From Chryseobacterium indologenes (GTDB lineage Bacteria > Bacteroidota > Bacteroidia > Flavobacteriales > Weeksellaceae): a DNA stretch of 64,000 bases. The notes beneath the pieces are model-generated. The model was given only the letters and a program-made list of their open reading frames with translations, made no database searches and was not told where the DNA came from. Position 1 is the first letter of the stretch; every line of letters starts with the position of its first letter. Location of the stretch: positions 2,728,001 through 2,792,000 of the forward strand of contig NZ_CP074372.1 of NCBI RefSeq assembly GCF_018362995.1. The letters run 5' to 3'. Positions 33,643 through 44,891 of the stretch are shown here, piece after piece. A program made the position numbers and the translations under genes.

Positions 33643-36600
33643 TTAGTTAAGGTCTTCGAATTCTTTCTTAGAACCTACAATAACGTTCTGATACTCTTTA
33701 AGACCTGTACCTGCAGGGATTCTGTGCCCTACAATTACATTTTCTTTAAGACCGTTAAGATCGTCTACTTTACCAGCAACAGCTGCTTCGTTAAGAACCT
33801 TAGTTGTTTCCTGGAATGATGCTGCAGACATGAATGACTTAGTCTGAAGGGCAGCTCTTGTAATACCTTGCAGTACAGGAGTTGCTGTAGCAGGAAGAGC
33901 TTCTCTTACTTCTACCAATGCTAAATCTTCACGCTTCAACTTAGAGTTTTCATCTCTCAATTCTCTTGCAGTAATCATCTGACCTGGCATAAATTCTTTA
34001 GAATCACCAGCGTCTACTACTACTTTAAGACCGAATACTCTGTTGTTTTCTTCCAAGAAATCATACTTGTGCTCAAGAGCTCCTTCAAGGAATTGAGTAT
34101 CACCTCCATCTACGATAGATACTTTCGTCATCATCTGTCTTACGATAATTTCGAAGTGCTTGTCGTCGATTTTTACCCCCTGTAGACGGTAAACTTCCTG
34201 AATCTCATTTACCAAGTATTCCTGAACTGCTGTTGGGCCTTTAATTCTTAAGATATCTTCCGGCGTAATAGAACCGTCAGAAAGCGGAGAACCTGCTCTT
34301 ACGAAGTCATTCTCCTGTACTAAGATCTGGTTTGATAATTTAACTAAATAAATTTTTCTTTCTCCAGTTTTAGCTTCAACAATAAGTTCACGGTTACCTC
34401 TCTTTATTTTTCCGTAAGAAACTACCCCGTCGATTTCAGTAACAACCGCTGGGTTTGAAGGGTTTCTAGCTTCGAATAATTCGGTAACTCTCGGAAGACC
34501 TCCGGTGATATCCCCTGCTTTTGCAGATTTTCTTGGGATTTTGATTAAGACTTTACCAGCCTTAATTTTTTCACCATCGTTAACCATTAAGTGGGCTCCT
34601 ACCGGTAAGTTGTAAGCTTTCTGCTCAACACCTTTAGAGTCTACCACTTTCAAGGTAGGTACGGCTTTCTTATTTCTGGATTCAGAGATTACTTTCTCTT
34701 CAAATCCTGTTTGTTCGTCAATTTCAAGTTGGAATGAAATACCCTGGATAATATCCTCGTATTCTACCTTACCTGAAGTTTCAGCAATAATTACCGCGTT
34801 ATATGGATCCCATCTACAGATTGTATCTCCTTTCTTCACTTTATCACCTGGTTTTACAGCTAATATAGATCCGTAAGGTACGTTAGCTACCATTAATGGA
34901 GTTCTAAGCTCATTATCAGCAACTAATCTGAATTCTGTTGAACGGGAAACCACAACCTCAGCAGTGTTACCGTTTTCATCTTCAGAAGTAATTGTTCTTA
35001 CTTCATCCATTTCAACGATACCATCTCTTCTTGCAACGATAGATGGGTTTTCTGATACGTTTCCTGCAGTACCTCCTTGGTGGAAGGTTCTCAACGTAAG
35101 CTGAGTACCTGGTTCCCCAATTGACTGTGCTGCAATTACACCTACCGCTTCACCCATGTGAATCACTTTACCTGTTGCTAAGTTTCTACCGTAACATTTA
35201 GCACAGATCCCTTTCTTAGCTTCACAAGTTAATGGTGAACGAACCTCAACAGACTCTAATCCAGCCTCTTCGATTCTTTTCGCCAATGCTTCAATGATCA
35301 CCTGATCTGCACTTGCAATAAGCTCGTCAGTTTCAGGATCGTAAATATTATGTAGAGATACTCTACCTAAGATTCTTTCAGAGATTTTTTCAACGATCTC
35401 GTCATTTTTCTTAAGTGCAGTAACTTCTGTACCTCTCAGCGTTCCACAGTCATCTTCTGTAACGATAACGTCCTGTGCAACGTCTACCAATCTTCTCGTT
35501 AAGTAACCAGCATCGGCTGTCTTAAGAGCGGTATCCGCAAGTCCTTTACGGGCACCGTGGGTAGAGATAAAGTACTCTAGAATCGAAAGACCTTCCTTAA
35601 AGTTTGCAAGGATCGGGTTTTCGATGATCTCCGCTCCGGTAGAACCGGCTTTCTGCGGTTTTGCCATCAAACCTCTCATCCCTGATAACTGACGGATCTG
35701 TTCTTTAGAACCCCTCGCTCCAGAGTCAAGCATCATGTATACAGAGTTGAAACCACCTTGGTCAGTTTTCATTCTGCTCATGATCATTTCAGTTAATCCT
35801 GCGTTGGTATTTGTCCAAACGTCGATTACCTGGTTATAACGTTCTGTATCGGTAATTAGACCCATGTTATAGTTAGCTCTAATTTCGTCTACAGTTTCAA
35901 TTGAAGAAGCAATCATCTGCTTTTTCTCAACAGGAACTACAATATCCCCAAGTGAGAATGAAAGACCTCCTTTGAATGCGTTTGAATACCCTAAGTCTTT
36001 CATTGCATCAAGGAACTTCACAGTTGTAGGGAAGTCTGTATCAGCAAGGATCTTACCGATAACGTTTCTCAATGATTTCTTCGTAAGAAGTTCATTGATA
36101 TATCCTACCTGCTTAGGTACAATCTGGTTAAATAAAATTCTACCTACAGAAGTTTCGATCAATCTTGTTACTATTACTCCGTCTTCTTTAACAGGTAGTC
36201 TACATCTTACCTTAGCATTTAAAGAAACTCTACCTTCAGCATAAGCGATTTCCGCTTCCTCAGGAGAATAGAATGCAAGACCTTCCCCTTTTACTTTCAT
36301 ATCTTCTGTAGAGCTCAATTCTTTAGTCATGAAATAAAGACCAAGAACCATGTCCTGAGAAGGTACTGTAATCGGAGAACCGTTTGCAGGGTTCAAGATG
36401 TTTTGAGAACCTAACATCAATAACTGAGCTTCAAGGATTGCCTCTGGTCCTAACGGTAAGTGTACCGCCATCTGGTCACCATCGAAATCGGCGTTGAATG
36501 CTGTTGTTACCAACGGGTGTAGCTGGATTGCCTTACCTTCGATCATCTTAGGTTGGAAAGCCTGGATACCTAGTCTGTGAAGAGTAGGTGCTCTGTTCAA

Positions 36601-37908
36601 TAAAACAGGGTGACCTTTCATCACGTTTTCAAGAATATCATAAACTACAGGTTCTTTTCTATCAATAATTCTCTTTGCAGATTTTACAGTTTTTACAATT
36701 CCTCTTTCAATTAGTTTTCTAATGATAAACGGTTTGTAAAGTTCAGCTGCCATATCTTTAGGAATACCACATTCGTGAAGCTGTAAGTTTGGACCTACAA
36801 CAATTACGGAACGCGCAGAGTAATCTACCCTTTTCCCTAGTAAGTTCTGACGGAAACGACCTTGCTTACCTTTCAATGAATCAGAAAGTGATTTCAATGG
36901 TCTGTTTGATTCAGATTTTACTGCAGAAGATTTTCTTGTATTATCGAATAATGAATCTACTGATTCCTGAAGCATACGCTTCTCGTTTCTCAAGATTACT
37001 TCAGGAGCTTTGATCTCCAATAATCTCTTCAAACGGTTATTTCTGATAATTACTCTTCTATAAAGGTCATTCAAGTCAGAAGTTGCGAAACGTCCTCCAT
37101 CCAATGGAACTAATGGTCTTAATTCTGGTGGGATAACAGGAAGTACACGCATGATCATCCACTCTGGTCTGTTGATCATTCTTGTATTAGCACCTCTCAA
37201 TGCTTCTACAACGTTCAATCTTTTAAGAGCTTCAGTTCTTCTTTGTTTAGAACCTTCGTTATGAGCTTTGTGTCTCAAGTCGAAAGACAATGCATCAAGA
37301 TCGATTCTTTTTAATAGATCTTCTACAGCTTCAGCACCCATTCTGGCGATGAATTTGTTTGGATCAGAATCATCAAGATACTGGTTTTCTACAGGAAGAG
37401 TTTCCATAATATCAAGGTACTCTTCTTCTGTAAGGAATTCCATATTTTCGAAATCGGAACCATCTAATTTTTTAGCAATACCCTGCTGAATCACTACATA
37501 TCTTTCATAGTAGATGATCATATCTAATTTCTTAGAAGGGATTCCTAAAAGGTATCCGATTTTGTTTGGCAATGAACGGAAGTACCAGATGTGAGCAATA
37601 GGAACGACCAATCCGATATGACCGATTCTTTCTCTTCTTACTTTTTTCTCAGTAACTTCTACACCACAACGGTCACAAACAATCCCTTTGTAACGAATTC
37701 TCTTGTATTTACCACAAGCACACTCGTAATCTTTTACAGGACCAAAGATTTTCTCACAGAATAATCCGTCTCTTTCAGGTTTGTGAGTTCTGTAGTTAAT
37801 AGTTTCCGGTTTTAAAACCTCCCCTCTTGAGTCCTGTAAAATAGACTCCGGTGAAGCTAAACCGATGGTTATTTTATTAAATCTACTTGTTTTATTTTTA
37901 TTTGACAT
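33643..37908 (-). CDS. rpoC: RNA polymerase beta' subunit
   Basis: Catalytic subunit of RNA polymerase, 1421 residues, typical of Bacteroidota. The first zinc ribbon uses Cys63, Cys65, Cys78 and Cys81 ([20 protein letters not shown]). The catalytic NADFDGDQ loop with three magnesium-binding aspartates lies near residue 470. The second zinc site is in [32 protein letters not shown] is the trigger-loop region. It is separated from rpoB by only 84 bases, which contain three TTTTAGA repeats. Co-transcribed with rpoB. Confidence 0.99.
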   Translation of the reverse strand: MSNKNKTSRFNKITIGLASPESILQDSRGEVLKPETINYRTHKPERDGLFCEKIFGPVKDYECACGKYKRIRYKGIVCDRCGVEVTEKKVRRERIGHIGLVVPIAHIWYFRSLPNKIGYLLGIPSKKLDMIIYYERYVVIQQGIAKKLDGSDFENMEFLTEEEYLDIMETLPVENQYLDDSDPNKFIARMGAEAVEDLLKRIDLDALSFDLRHKAHNEGSKQRRTEALKRLNVVEALRGANTRMINRPEWMIMRVLPVIPPELRPLVPLDGGRFATSDLNDLYRRVIIRNNRLKRLLEIKAPEVILRNEKRMLQESVDSLFDNTRKSSAVKSESNRPLKSLSDSLKGKQGRFRQNLLGKRVDYSARSVIVVGPNLQLHECGIPKDMAAELYKPFIIRKLIERGIVKTVKSAKRIIDRKEPVVYDILENVMKGHPVLLNRAPTLHRLGIQAFQPKMIEGKAIQLHPLVTTAFNADFDGDQMAVHLPLGPEAILEAQLLMLGSQNILNPANGSPITVPSQDMVLGLYFMTKELSSTEDMKVKGEGLAFYSPEEAEIAYAEGRVSLNAKVRCRLPVKEDGVIVTRLIETSVGRILFNQIVPKQVGYINELLTKKSLRNVIGKILADTDFPTTVKFLDAMKDLGYSNAFKGGLSFSLGDIVVPVEKKQMIASSIETVDEIRANYNMGLITDTERYNQVIDVWTNTNAGLTEMIMSRMKTDQGGFNSVYMMLDSGARGSKEQIRQLSGMRGLMAKPQKAGSTGAEIIENPILANFKEGLSILEYFISTHGARKGLADTALKTADAGYLTRRLVDVAQDVIVTEDDCGTLRGTEVTALKKNDEIVEKISERILGRVSLHNIYDPETDELIASADQVIIEALAKRIEEAGLESVEVRSPLTCEAKKGICAKCYGRNLATGKVIHMGEAVGVIAAQSIGEPGTQLTLRTFHQGGTAGNVSENPSIVARRDGIVEMDEVRTITSEDENGNTAEVVVSRSTEFRLVADNELRTPLMVANVPYGSILAVKPGDKVKKGDTICRWDPYNAVIIAETSGKVEYEDIIQGISFQLEIDEQTGFEEKVISESRNKKAVPTLKVVDSKGVEQKAYNLPVGAHLMVNDGEKIKAGKVLIKIPRKSAKAGDITGGLPRVTELFEARNPSNPAVVTEIDGVVSYGKIKRGNRELIVEAKTGERKIYLVKLSNQILVQENDFVRAGSPLSDGSITPEDILRIKGPTAVQEYLVNEIQEVYRLQGVKIDDKHFEIIVRQMMTKVSIVDGGDTQFLEGALEHKYDFLEENNRVFGLKVVVDAGDSKEFMPGQMITARELRDENSKLKREDLALVEVREALPATATPVLQGITRAALQTKSFMSAASFQETTKVLNEAAVAGKVDDLNGLKENVIVGHRIPAGTGLKEYQNVIVGSKKEFEDLN

Positions 37909-37910
37909 TT

Positions 37911-37946
37911 GTTAGATTTTAAATTTTAGATTTTAGATTTTAGATT
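37911..37946. repeat. Three tandem TTTTAGA heptamers in the rpoB-rpoC spacer
   Basis: TTTTAGA at 37924, 37931 and 37938, preceded by TTAGATTTTAAA. The spacer contains the rpoC leader. A related fold-back occurs after rpoC (about 33578-33632: GAAATTTGAGATTGTGAAA opposite TTTCAAATCCCAAATTTC). Confidence 0.7.
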
Positions 37947-37992
37947 AATTTCTGAATGTTGCCATTCAACATTTATAATTTAAAATTTAAAA

Positions 37993-40900
37993 TTATTCCT
38001 CTAGTCTTACGTCTAATCCAAGACCTTGCAGCTCGTGAAGTAATACGTTGAATGATTCCGGAATACCTGGTTCAGGCATAGATTCACCTTTTGCAATTGC
38101 TTCATAAGTTTTTGCTCTACCAATCACGTCATCCGACTTCACAGTCAAGATTTCTCTCAAGATATTGGATGCACCGAATGCTTCAAGTGCCCAAACCTCC
38201 ATCTCTCCGAATCTCTGCCCTCCGAACTGAGCTTTACCTCCTAACGGCTGCTGAGTAATCAATGAGTAAGGTCCAATAGAACGTGCGTGCATCTTATCAT
38301 CTACCATGTGTCCTAGTTTCAACATGTAAATGATACCTACTGTCGCAGCCTGAGTAAATCTTTCTCCGGTACCACCATCATAAAGGTGAGTGTGACCGAA
38401 TTTAGGAAGACCTGCTTTCTCAGTATACTCAGTAATCTGATCAAGACTTGCTCCATCAAAGATTGGTGTAGCGAACTTCAATCCTAGTTTTCTACCAGCC
38501 CATCCAAGAACAGTTTCGTAGATCTGACCGATGTTCATACGAGAAGGTACCCCTAGTGGATTCAATACGATATCTACCGGTGTTCCATCTTCTAAGAACG
38601 GCATGTCTTCTTCACGAACGATTCTTGAAACGATACCTTTGTTACCGTGACGTCCCGCCATCTTATCTCCTACATTCAGTTTACGTTTCTTAGCGATGTA
38701 AACTTTAGCCAACTTCATAATCCCTGCTGGAAGCTCATCTCCGATTGAAATAGCAAATTTCTCACGGTTTTTAACTCCTTGGATGTCGTTATATTTGATT
38801 TTGTAATTGTGAATTAATTGTTTGATTAATTCATTCTTATCAGCGTCTACTGTCCAGTCTGCACCACTAACATTTACATAATCTTCAACTGAAGTCAATA
38901 ATTTGTGAGTAAATTTCACACCTTTACCGATGATTTCTTCGTCAAGGTCATTTTGTACCCCTTGAGAAGTTTTACCGCTTACCAGTGTATTTAATTTTTC
39001 AATTAAAGTATTTCTCAACTCGTCAAATTTAGCCTTGTAAGTGTTTTCAATTTCTTCAAGTCTAAGTTTTTCTTCAGTTCTTTTCTTTTTGTCTTTAATG
39101 TTTCTGGAGAACAATTTCTTGTTGATAACAACTCCTCTTAATGAAGAGTCAGCTTTTAATGATGCATCTTTTACATCACCAGCTTTATCACCGAAGATTG
39201 CTCTAAGAAGTTTTTCTTCAGGAGTCGGGTCAGATTCACCTTTTGGAGTAATTTTACCAATCATGATATCTCCAGGCTTCACTTCAGCACCGATTCTGAT
39301 CATACCGTTCTCGTCAAGATCTTTGGTAGCTTCTTCAGATACGTTTGGAATATCTGCTGTAAGCTCTTCCATACCTAATTTGGTATCACGAACTTCAAGA
39401 GAATACTCATCTACGTGGATTGAAGTAAACCAGTCTTCACGTACAACTTTTTCGTTGATTACGATTGCATCCTCAAAGTTGTACCCTTTCCAAGGCATGA
39501 ACGCTACTACTAAGTTTCTACCAAGAGCTAATTCTCCTTTTTCGGTAGCATAACCGTCGCAAAGTACTTGTCCTTTCTCCACTACATCACCTACTCTTAC
39601 GTTTGGTCTTAGGGTAATAGTTGTACTCTGGTTGGTTTTTCTGAACTTAGTAAGTTTGTATGTTTTAGTAGCAGACTCGAATTGTACTAAATCTTCGTCT
39701 TCGCTTCTTTCATATTTAATAACGATTCTGTCAGCATCTACGTACTCTACAGTACCTGTACCTTCAGCGTTAATTAAGATTCTTGAATCTCTTGCAACTT
39801 GCTGCTCAAGCCCTGTACCAACGATTGGAGCCTGTGGCTTCAATAGAGGAACGGCCTGACGCATCATGTTAGATCCCATCAATGCACGGTTCGCATCATC
39901 ATGCTCCAAGAAAGGAATCAATGAAGCGGAAATACCTGAGATCTGGTTTGGAGCTACATCGATAAGGTTAACCTGAGCAGGCTCAACTACCGGATAGTCA
40001 CCATCCAATCTTGCAATAATTCTGTCTGTTAAGAAGTCTCCGTTATCACTCAATTCAACGTTTGCCTGAGCAATTACTTTATCTTCTTCATCTTCTGCAT
40101 TTAAGTAAATAGGATCAGCGTTAAGGTCAATCTTACCACCTTCTACTTTTCTATATGGAGTTTCGATGAAACCAAGGTTATTGATTTTCGCATAGATCCC
40201 TAGAGATGAAATCAAACCGATGTTTGGTCCTTCCGGAGTTTCAATCGGACAAATTCTTCCGTAGTGAGTATGGTGAACGTCACGAACCTCGAAACCTGCT
40301 CTTTCTCTTGATAAACCACCAGGCCCTAGTGCAGATAATCTTCTCTTGTGAGTGATCTCTGATAACGGGTTGGTTTGGTCCATGAACTGAGAAAGCTGGT
40401 TGGTACCGAAGAATGAGTTGATTACAGATGTTAATGTCTTAGCATTTACAAGGTCAAGCGGAGTAAAGATTTCGTTATCTCTAACGTTCATTCTTTCCTT
40501 GATTGTTCTTGCAATTCTTGAAAGACCTACTCCGAACTGTCCTGCCAGCTGCTCACCAACAGTTTTAATTCTTCTGTTTGATAAGTGGTCAATATCATCA
40601 ACCTCAGCTTTAGAGTTTACAAGTTCGATTAAGTGTCTTACGATCGCAATGATATCTTCTTTTGTAAGAACCTCAGTTGTTGTAGGAATGTTAAGACCTA
40701 ACTTTTTGTTCAATCTGTAACGTCCAACTTCACCTAAAGAGTATCTCTGCTCAGAGAAGAATAATTTTTCAATGATTCCTCTTGCAGTTTCCTCATCTGG
40801 CGGATCTGCGTTTCTTAACTGACGATAAATATACTCTACCGCTTCTTTTTCAGAGTTAGTAGGGTCTTTTTGTAATGTATTCTGGATGATAGAGAATTCG

Positions 40901-41814
40901 TTGCTGTTTTCTTTGTGAATCAGGATTGATTTCACACCAGCATCCAGGATAAGATCTAAATGTTCTTTTTCCAGGATTGTTTCTCTATCCAGGATGATCT
41001 CATTTCTTTCGATAGAAACTACTTCACCTGTATCTTCGTCTACGAAATCTTCGAACCAAGTGTTCAATACTCTCGCAGCCAATGTTCTCCCTTCCACTTT
41101 TTTAAGGGCAGCTTTAGAAACTTTCACTTCTTCCGCAAGGTCGAAGATCTGAAGGATATCTTTATCAGATTCGTATCCTATAGCTCTTAATAAAGTTGTT
41201 AATGGTAATTTTTTCTTACGGTCGATATATGCGTACATTACGCTGTTGATATCAGTTGTAAATTCCATCCAAGATCCTTTGAAAGGGATAATTCTTGAAT
41301 AGTAAAGTTTGGTTCCATTCGCATGGTAAGTTTGTCCGAAGAATACACCAGGTGAACGGTGAAGCTGCGTAACAATAACTCTCTCAGCACCGTTGATGAT
41401 GAAAGAACCACTTGGTGTCATGTAAGGAACCGGACCTAAATATACGTCCTGAACCACTGTCTGGAAATCTTCGTGTTCCGGGTCAGTACAATACAGTTTA
41501 AGTCTAGCTTTTAGAGGAACTGAATAAGTAAGTCCTCTTTCCACACACTCATCGATTGAATAACGTGGAGAATCTACCAGATAGTCCAGGAATTCTAATA
41601 CGAATTGGTTTCTAGAATCCGTAATTGGGAAATTCTCTTGGAAAGTCTTGTAAAGAGCTTCTGTCTTTCTGGCTTCAGGAAGTGTATCAAGCTGGAAAAA
41701 TTCTCTGAAAGACTCAATTTGGATATCCAAAAAGTCCGGAGTGATGATTTTTCCTTTCGCTGATGAGAAATTAATTCTCGGATTTCCTTGAGTTGTTGAT
41801 TTTGTTTTACTCAT
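37993..41814 (-). CDS. rpoB: RNA polymerase beta subunit
   Basis: 1273-residue subunit that with rpoC forms the catalytic core. Family motifs include [70 protein letters not shown], the rifampicin-pocket and fork region, and [14 protein letters not shown] near the C-terminus. It has its own promoter 320 bases upstream (complement of 42139-42169), since rplL ends in a terminator and a cassette of surface-protein genes lies between them. Confidence 0.99.
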   Translation of the reverse strand: MSKTKSTTQGNPRINFSSAKGKIITPDFLDIQIESFREFFQLDTLPEARKTEALYKTFQENFPITDSRNQFVLEFLDYLVDSPRYSIDECVERGLTYSVPLKARLKLYCTDPEHEDFQTVVQDVYLGPVPYMTPSGSFIINGAERVIVTQLHRSPGVFFGQTYHANGTKLYYSRIIPFKGSWMEFTTDINSVMYAYIDRKKKLPLTTLLRAIGYESDKDILQIFDLAEEVKVSKAALKKVEGRTLAARVLNTWFEDFVDEDTGEVVSIERNEIILDRETILEKEHLDLILDAGVKSILIHKENSNEFSIIQNTLQKDPTNSEKEAVEYIYRQLRNADPPDEETARGIIEKLFFSEQRYSLGEVGRYRLNKKLGLNIPTTTEVLTKEDIIAIVRHLIELVNSKAEVDDIDHLSNRRIKTVGEQLAGQFGVGLSRIARTIKERMNVRDNEIFTPLDLVNAKTLTSVINSFFGTNQLSQFMDQTNPLSEITHKRRLSALGPGGLSRERAGFEVRDVHHTHYGRICPIETPEGPNIGLISSLGIYAKINNLGFIETPYRKVEGGKIDLNADPIYLNAEDEEDKVIAQANVELSDNGDFLTDRIIARLDGDYPVVEPAQVNLIDVAPNQISGISASLIPFLEHDDANRALMGSNMMRQAVPLLKPQAPIVGTGLEQQVARDSRILINAEGTGTVEYVDADRIVIKYERSEDEDLVQFESATKTYKLTKFRKTNQSTTITLRPNVRVGDVVEKGQVLCDGYATEKGELALGRNLVVAFMPWKGYNFEDAIVINEKVVREDWFTSIHVDEYSLEVRDTKLGMEELTADIPNVSEEATKDLDENGMIRIGAEVKPGDIMIGKITPKGESDPTPEEKLLRAIFGDKAGDVKDASLKADSSLRGVVINKKLFSRNIKDKKKRTEEKLRLEEIENTYKAKFDELRNTLIEKLNTLVSGKTSQGVQNDLDEEIIGKGVKFTHKLLTSVEDYVNVSGADWTVDADKNELIKQLIHNYKIKYNDIQGVKNREKFAISIGDELPAGIMKLAKVYIAKKRKLNVGDKMAGRHGNKGIVSRIVREEDMPFLEDGTPVDIVLNPLGVPSRMNIGQIYETVLGWAGRKLGLKFATPIFDGASLDQITEYTEKAGLPKFGHTHLYDGGTGERFTQAATVGIIYMLKLGHMVDDKMHARSIGPYSLITQQPLGGKAQFGGQRFGEMEVWALEAFGASNILREILTVKSDDVIGRAKTYEAIAKGESMPEPGIPESFNVLLHELQGLGLDVRLEE

Positions 41815-42138
41815 AAAACTTTTAAGAAAGGGTTAAAAAATATTTTGATTCATTAAAAAATATCAGAAAAGAACAAAAAAACAAGGTAAAAGTAAAAGGT
41901 AAAAGTGTTTTTGGCGCTCACAGAAGACCTCAGGACTCTTTTAACTATGCACTTGGCTCTTTCTAACTGCAACACTGGTATATCTTTTCACAGTGTAATG
42001 CAAAATATTTTTATTACTTTTGAGGCAGCATTACCGCAATATCTACATATACGAAATCCCTCTCACGTTTTCACAATGAAAGAGTTGATTTTCAGTATTT
42101 TATAAATTTACAAACAATTTTTCGCGCCAAAAGAAGGG

Positions 42139-42169
42139 CAAAGATACAAAAATCTATCTACAATAACAA
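42139..42169 (-). promoter_or_regulatory. rpoBC promoter
   Basis: On the minus strand, TTG (complement of 42167-42169), 20-base spacer and TATCTTTG (complement of 42139-42146). Both elements and the spacing fit the Bacteroidota consensus. Confidence 0.75.
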
Positions 42170-42203
42170 ATAAATCATCTCATTTTGAGACTCTTAAAAA
42201 CAA

Positions 42204-42233
42204 GAGAGGCTGCTCAAACATGAGCAACCCCTC
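42204..42233 (-). terminator. Terminator of the surface-protein cassette upstream of rpoB
   Basis: GAGAGGCTGCTCA pairs with TGAGCAACCCCTC (two mismatches, AACA loop). In the minus direction it is followed by TTGTTTTT. Confidence 0.7.
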
Positions 42234-42256
42234 CACAACACAAGCTAATCTTATGA

Positions 42257-44854
42257 CTATTTCACAATAACCTTATAAGATTTTATTTTTGATTTGGTTT
42301 CTATTTTAATGATATAAACCCCTGTAGGAAGTGAAGATGTATCAATACCGGTATTGGCATTGAACTTATCTGTCTTAATTACCTGTCCCTGTGCTGAGAA
42401 CAGAGTATACACTCCTTCTTCTGCAGATGTAATTCTAAGATTTTCTCCTGCTTTTACCGGGTTTGGATATACTTTCACATCATTGGCAGCATCAGTAATT
42501 TCTGCAGCTGTGGTTTTTGCAGCAGTTTTAGGAGCATTTTTCAGTAATGAAGCATATGGTGAAAGCGGAGAATCAGGAGAACCTCTTTTCACCAGGTCAG
42601 TATCTACAACAGCCTGAATACCATCTTTATCCTGATCATTAATTGTAGAGATAAATCCACCTCCTAATGTATCCAGATTACCTTTTCCGATCTTATAAAG
42701 GTCAGGATCTGATCCGTTGGAAGTAATATCCAGGAAGTCCGGCTTATCATCTCCATCTGTATTTTTGATTGCATATTTCAATACTCCTGAGTCTGGTGAT
42801 GTTTCCAGAATATCAGCGATACCGTTTTTACCTACCGGAACATTAGCATCGATAACTCCGTTGTGATCTGCATCAATCTGATTGATGACTGACGTTGGAA
42901 TTCCTGATTCAAACAAATCTAAGATACCATCGTTATCAGAATCAAGGTCCAGATAATTCGGAACTGAATCTCCCAATACCGGCGTTAACAGGATATCTCC
43001 TTCATTATCATCATCCTGGAATTTTCCATTTTTGTCAAAGTCTTCCACAGCATCAGGAATACCGTCGTTATCAGAATCCAGATCACAAGCATCCACAATA
43101 CCATCTCCGTCTGTATCCAATGCAGGAGATTTATCATTCACTTCAGTACATCCTTCTGCACAGTCAGGAATTCCGTTTCCGTTATTATCTATGCTGTCAT
43201 CACCTCCAGGGCAACGGTCAAAACAGTTTGGAACACCATCATTATCATCATCTCTGCTCGCAAAAGCATTATAGATATAATAATTCTGAGGAATACGAAC
43301 TGCTGTTCCGCTGTTGAATGTAATTTTAATACGATTGAAAGGCTTTGTTGCTTTTCCTCCGACATAGAATTTATTTGAATTCGTTGTGAAGAAGTTTCCG
43401 CTGATAAGACTTCCTGAGCTTGTAAAGGTATCTGTCAATGTATTTCCATTGTACAAAGTCACGGTGATATTTTCCAACACACTTACTCCAAGAAGATTTC
43501 CTGCTTTTTCTACGGTGAACCCAGCCATTGTATTAACAGGAAGCACAGTATTACTGCTTACCGTTGCAAAGGCTGAAAAAATGCTAAGAAAAGATGCCGC
43601 AGGAACAGTAGCCGTTGCATAATTAGATGGGTTATTATCTACAATAGCTTCCGGATTGGTCATCTTCGCTAAAATAAGACCAAGGAATCCCGGACCTGAT
43701 GTCCATGAAGTTCCGGTTACCAAATTTCCAGGTACCGCAGAACCACTTGTCTGGATTTTATCATCACATTCGCAAGAAACTGGTTCTTCAAAAGCGTAAT
43801 AAACTTTTAAAGCTCCTAAATTAAATCCAACTGTCTGTGTAATTTTTAATCGTACTTCATTGAAAGGCTTAGTAGTCGTTAATGTAACTTTCTGTTTTCC
43901 TGAACCGAATCCCAACACTTTTATATTAATCAGACCACCTCCGTCAGACAGTTGTTTTGAATCCTGAAGCTGTCCGTAAAGGTAAGTTTCTATTGTAATA
44001 TTCTTTAAAAACTCTGCACTTAAAAGTTTCCCCTGATCATCCGGCTCTATTACAAAACCTGTTCTGTTACCTGCAGGATACACCTGATTTTTGTCAAGAA
44101 CTCCAACTGAATAAGATCCCAGCAATCCGACAGGAAGAACTATTGATCCGTAAGAGTTTTTATTTCCATCTCCAATTCTTTCTTTATTCTGAACATAAGA
44201 AAGCGGAGCCAGGAAACTGCTGCTTCCGGATACATTCCCGTCAACACCGCTTCCTGCAATGATATCATCACAAATACCATTATTGTCTGTAGGTACTTTT
44301 GCAGGATCAAATGCAAAGGCATAATATACATTCATAGCACTGAATACGGAAAGAACATTGGTTTGATAGAGTCTTACTTCATCAAATTCTTTTGAAGTTT
44401 TAAAATGTAAGAATATTCTGTTTTTACTTCCTCCGAATGCAGGAACTGATAAAAGAGTACTGCTGGTAGTGGTCTCCTGAAGAACACCATTTTTATAAGT
44501 ACTGATTCGTAAAGAGCTCAACAGATCAACAGTAATAAAACTCGTTCCAAGATCTACATTGAATCCGGTAATATATCCTGCAGGATAAGTTGTATTTTTA
44601 TTCTTCACAGAGATTCCGTTTCCACTTAACAGAGAAGCGAAATTCCCCATGCTTACGCTGTTGTCAAGACTTGCATCCACCACCGAATTCATGCTTCCGT
44701 TATAACATGCCAGGCAGATCCCTGAATTGTTGACAGGTTTTGCCTCTACACCCATCCCACGGATAGGCTCATAGCCCTGCTGCGCAAATACTACTGCTGA
44801 CATCATGAGTGTCATAAGCATCACAGCTAACTTTTCGAATAATTTTCTGGTCAT
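42257..44854 (-). CDS. Large surface protein with calcium-binding TSP3 repeats and T9SS type A sorting domain
   Basis: An 865-residue protein. Signal peptide at the N-terminus (MTRKLFEKLAVMLMTLMMSAVVFA). Three related beta-sandwich-like modules cover the first ~570 residues, each with AGYITGFNVD/AGNRTGFVIE/NTMAGFTVE-type segments. Then come thrombospondin type 3 acidic repeats (DDDNDGVPNCFDRCP, DTDGDGIVDACDLD, DSDNDGIPDAVED, DSDNDGILDL) that bind calcium. The C-terminus is a T9SS signal beginning KVYPNPVKAGENLRI. The frame extends 48 codons upstream, but ATG at 44854 starts the signal peptide. It is 37 bases after the YadA-like gene, in the cassette between rplL and rpoB. Confidence 0.88.
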   Translation of the reverse strand: MTRKLFEKLAVMLMTLMMSAVVFAQQGYEPIRGMGVEAKPVNNSGICLACYNGSMNSVVDASLDNSVSMGNFASLLSGNGISVKNKNTTYPAGYITGFNVDLGTSFITVDLLSSLRISTYKNGVLQETTTSSTLLSVPAFGGSKNRIFLHFKTSKEFDEVRLYQTNVLSVFSAMNVYYAFAFDPAKVPTDNNGICDDIIAGSGVDGNVSGSSSFLAPLSYVQNKERIGDGNKNSYGSIVLPVGLLGSYSVGVLDKNQVYPAGNRTGFVIEPDDQGKLLSAEFLKNITIETYLYGQLQDSKQLSDGGGLINIKVLGFGSGKQKVTLTTTKPFNEVRLKITQTVGFNLGALKVYYAFEEPVSCECDDKIQTSGSAVPGNLVTGTSWTSGPGFLGLILAKMTNPEAIVDNNPSNYATATVPAASFLSIFSAFATVSSNTVLPVNTMAGFTVEKAGNLLGVSVLENITVTLYNGNTLTDTFTSSGSLISGNFFTTNSNKFYVGGKATKPFNRIKITFNSGTAVRIPQNYYIYNAFASRDDDNDGVPNCFDRCPGGDDSIDNNGNGIPDCAEGCTEVNDKSPALDTDGDGIVDACDLDSDNDGIPDAVEDFDKNGKFQDDDNEGDILLTPVLGDSVPNYLDLDSDNDGILDLFESGIPTSVINQIDADHNGVIDANVPVGKNGIADILETSPDSGVLKYAIKNTDGDDKPDFLDITSNGSDPDLYKIGKGNLDTLGGGFISTINDQDKDGIQAVVDTDLVKRGSPDSPLSPYASLLKNAPKTAAKTTAAEITDAANDVKVYPNPVKAGENLRITSAEEGVYTLFSAQGQVIKTDKFNANTGIDTSSLPTGVYIIKIETKSKIKSYKVIVK

Positions 44855-44891
44855 TTTTATTTTTTTAAGGTTTGTGTTTATTTGTATTGAA

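Larger units (their letters stand above)
41815..42256. other. rpoB leader and promoter region
   Basis: From the predicted start near 42136 the minus-strand mRNA has a leader of about 320 bases, unusually long here. It includes an ACACTG/CAGTGT hairpin at about 41970-41996. The plus-strand 66-codon frame at 41905 looks spurious. Upstream lie the terminator and last gene of the cassette. Confidence 0.6.

Noticed and set aside
39041..39553. 170-codon frame antisense to rpoB
   Set aside because: It is a shadow of rpoB codon structure, with low-complexity Ser/Leu content.
41905..42105. 66-codon plus-strand frame in the rpoB leader
   Set aside because: It runs against rpoB, lacks a family match or signal, and lies inside the promoter and leader of the opposite strand.
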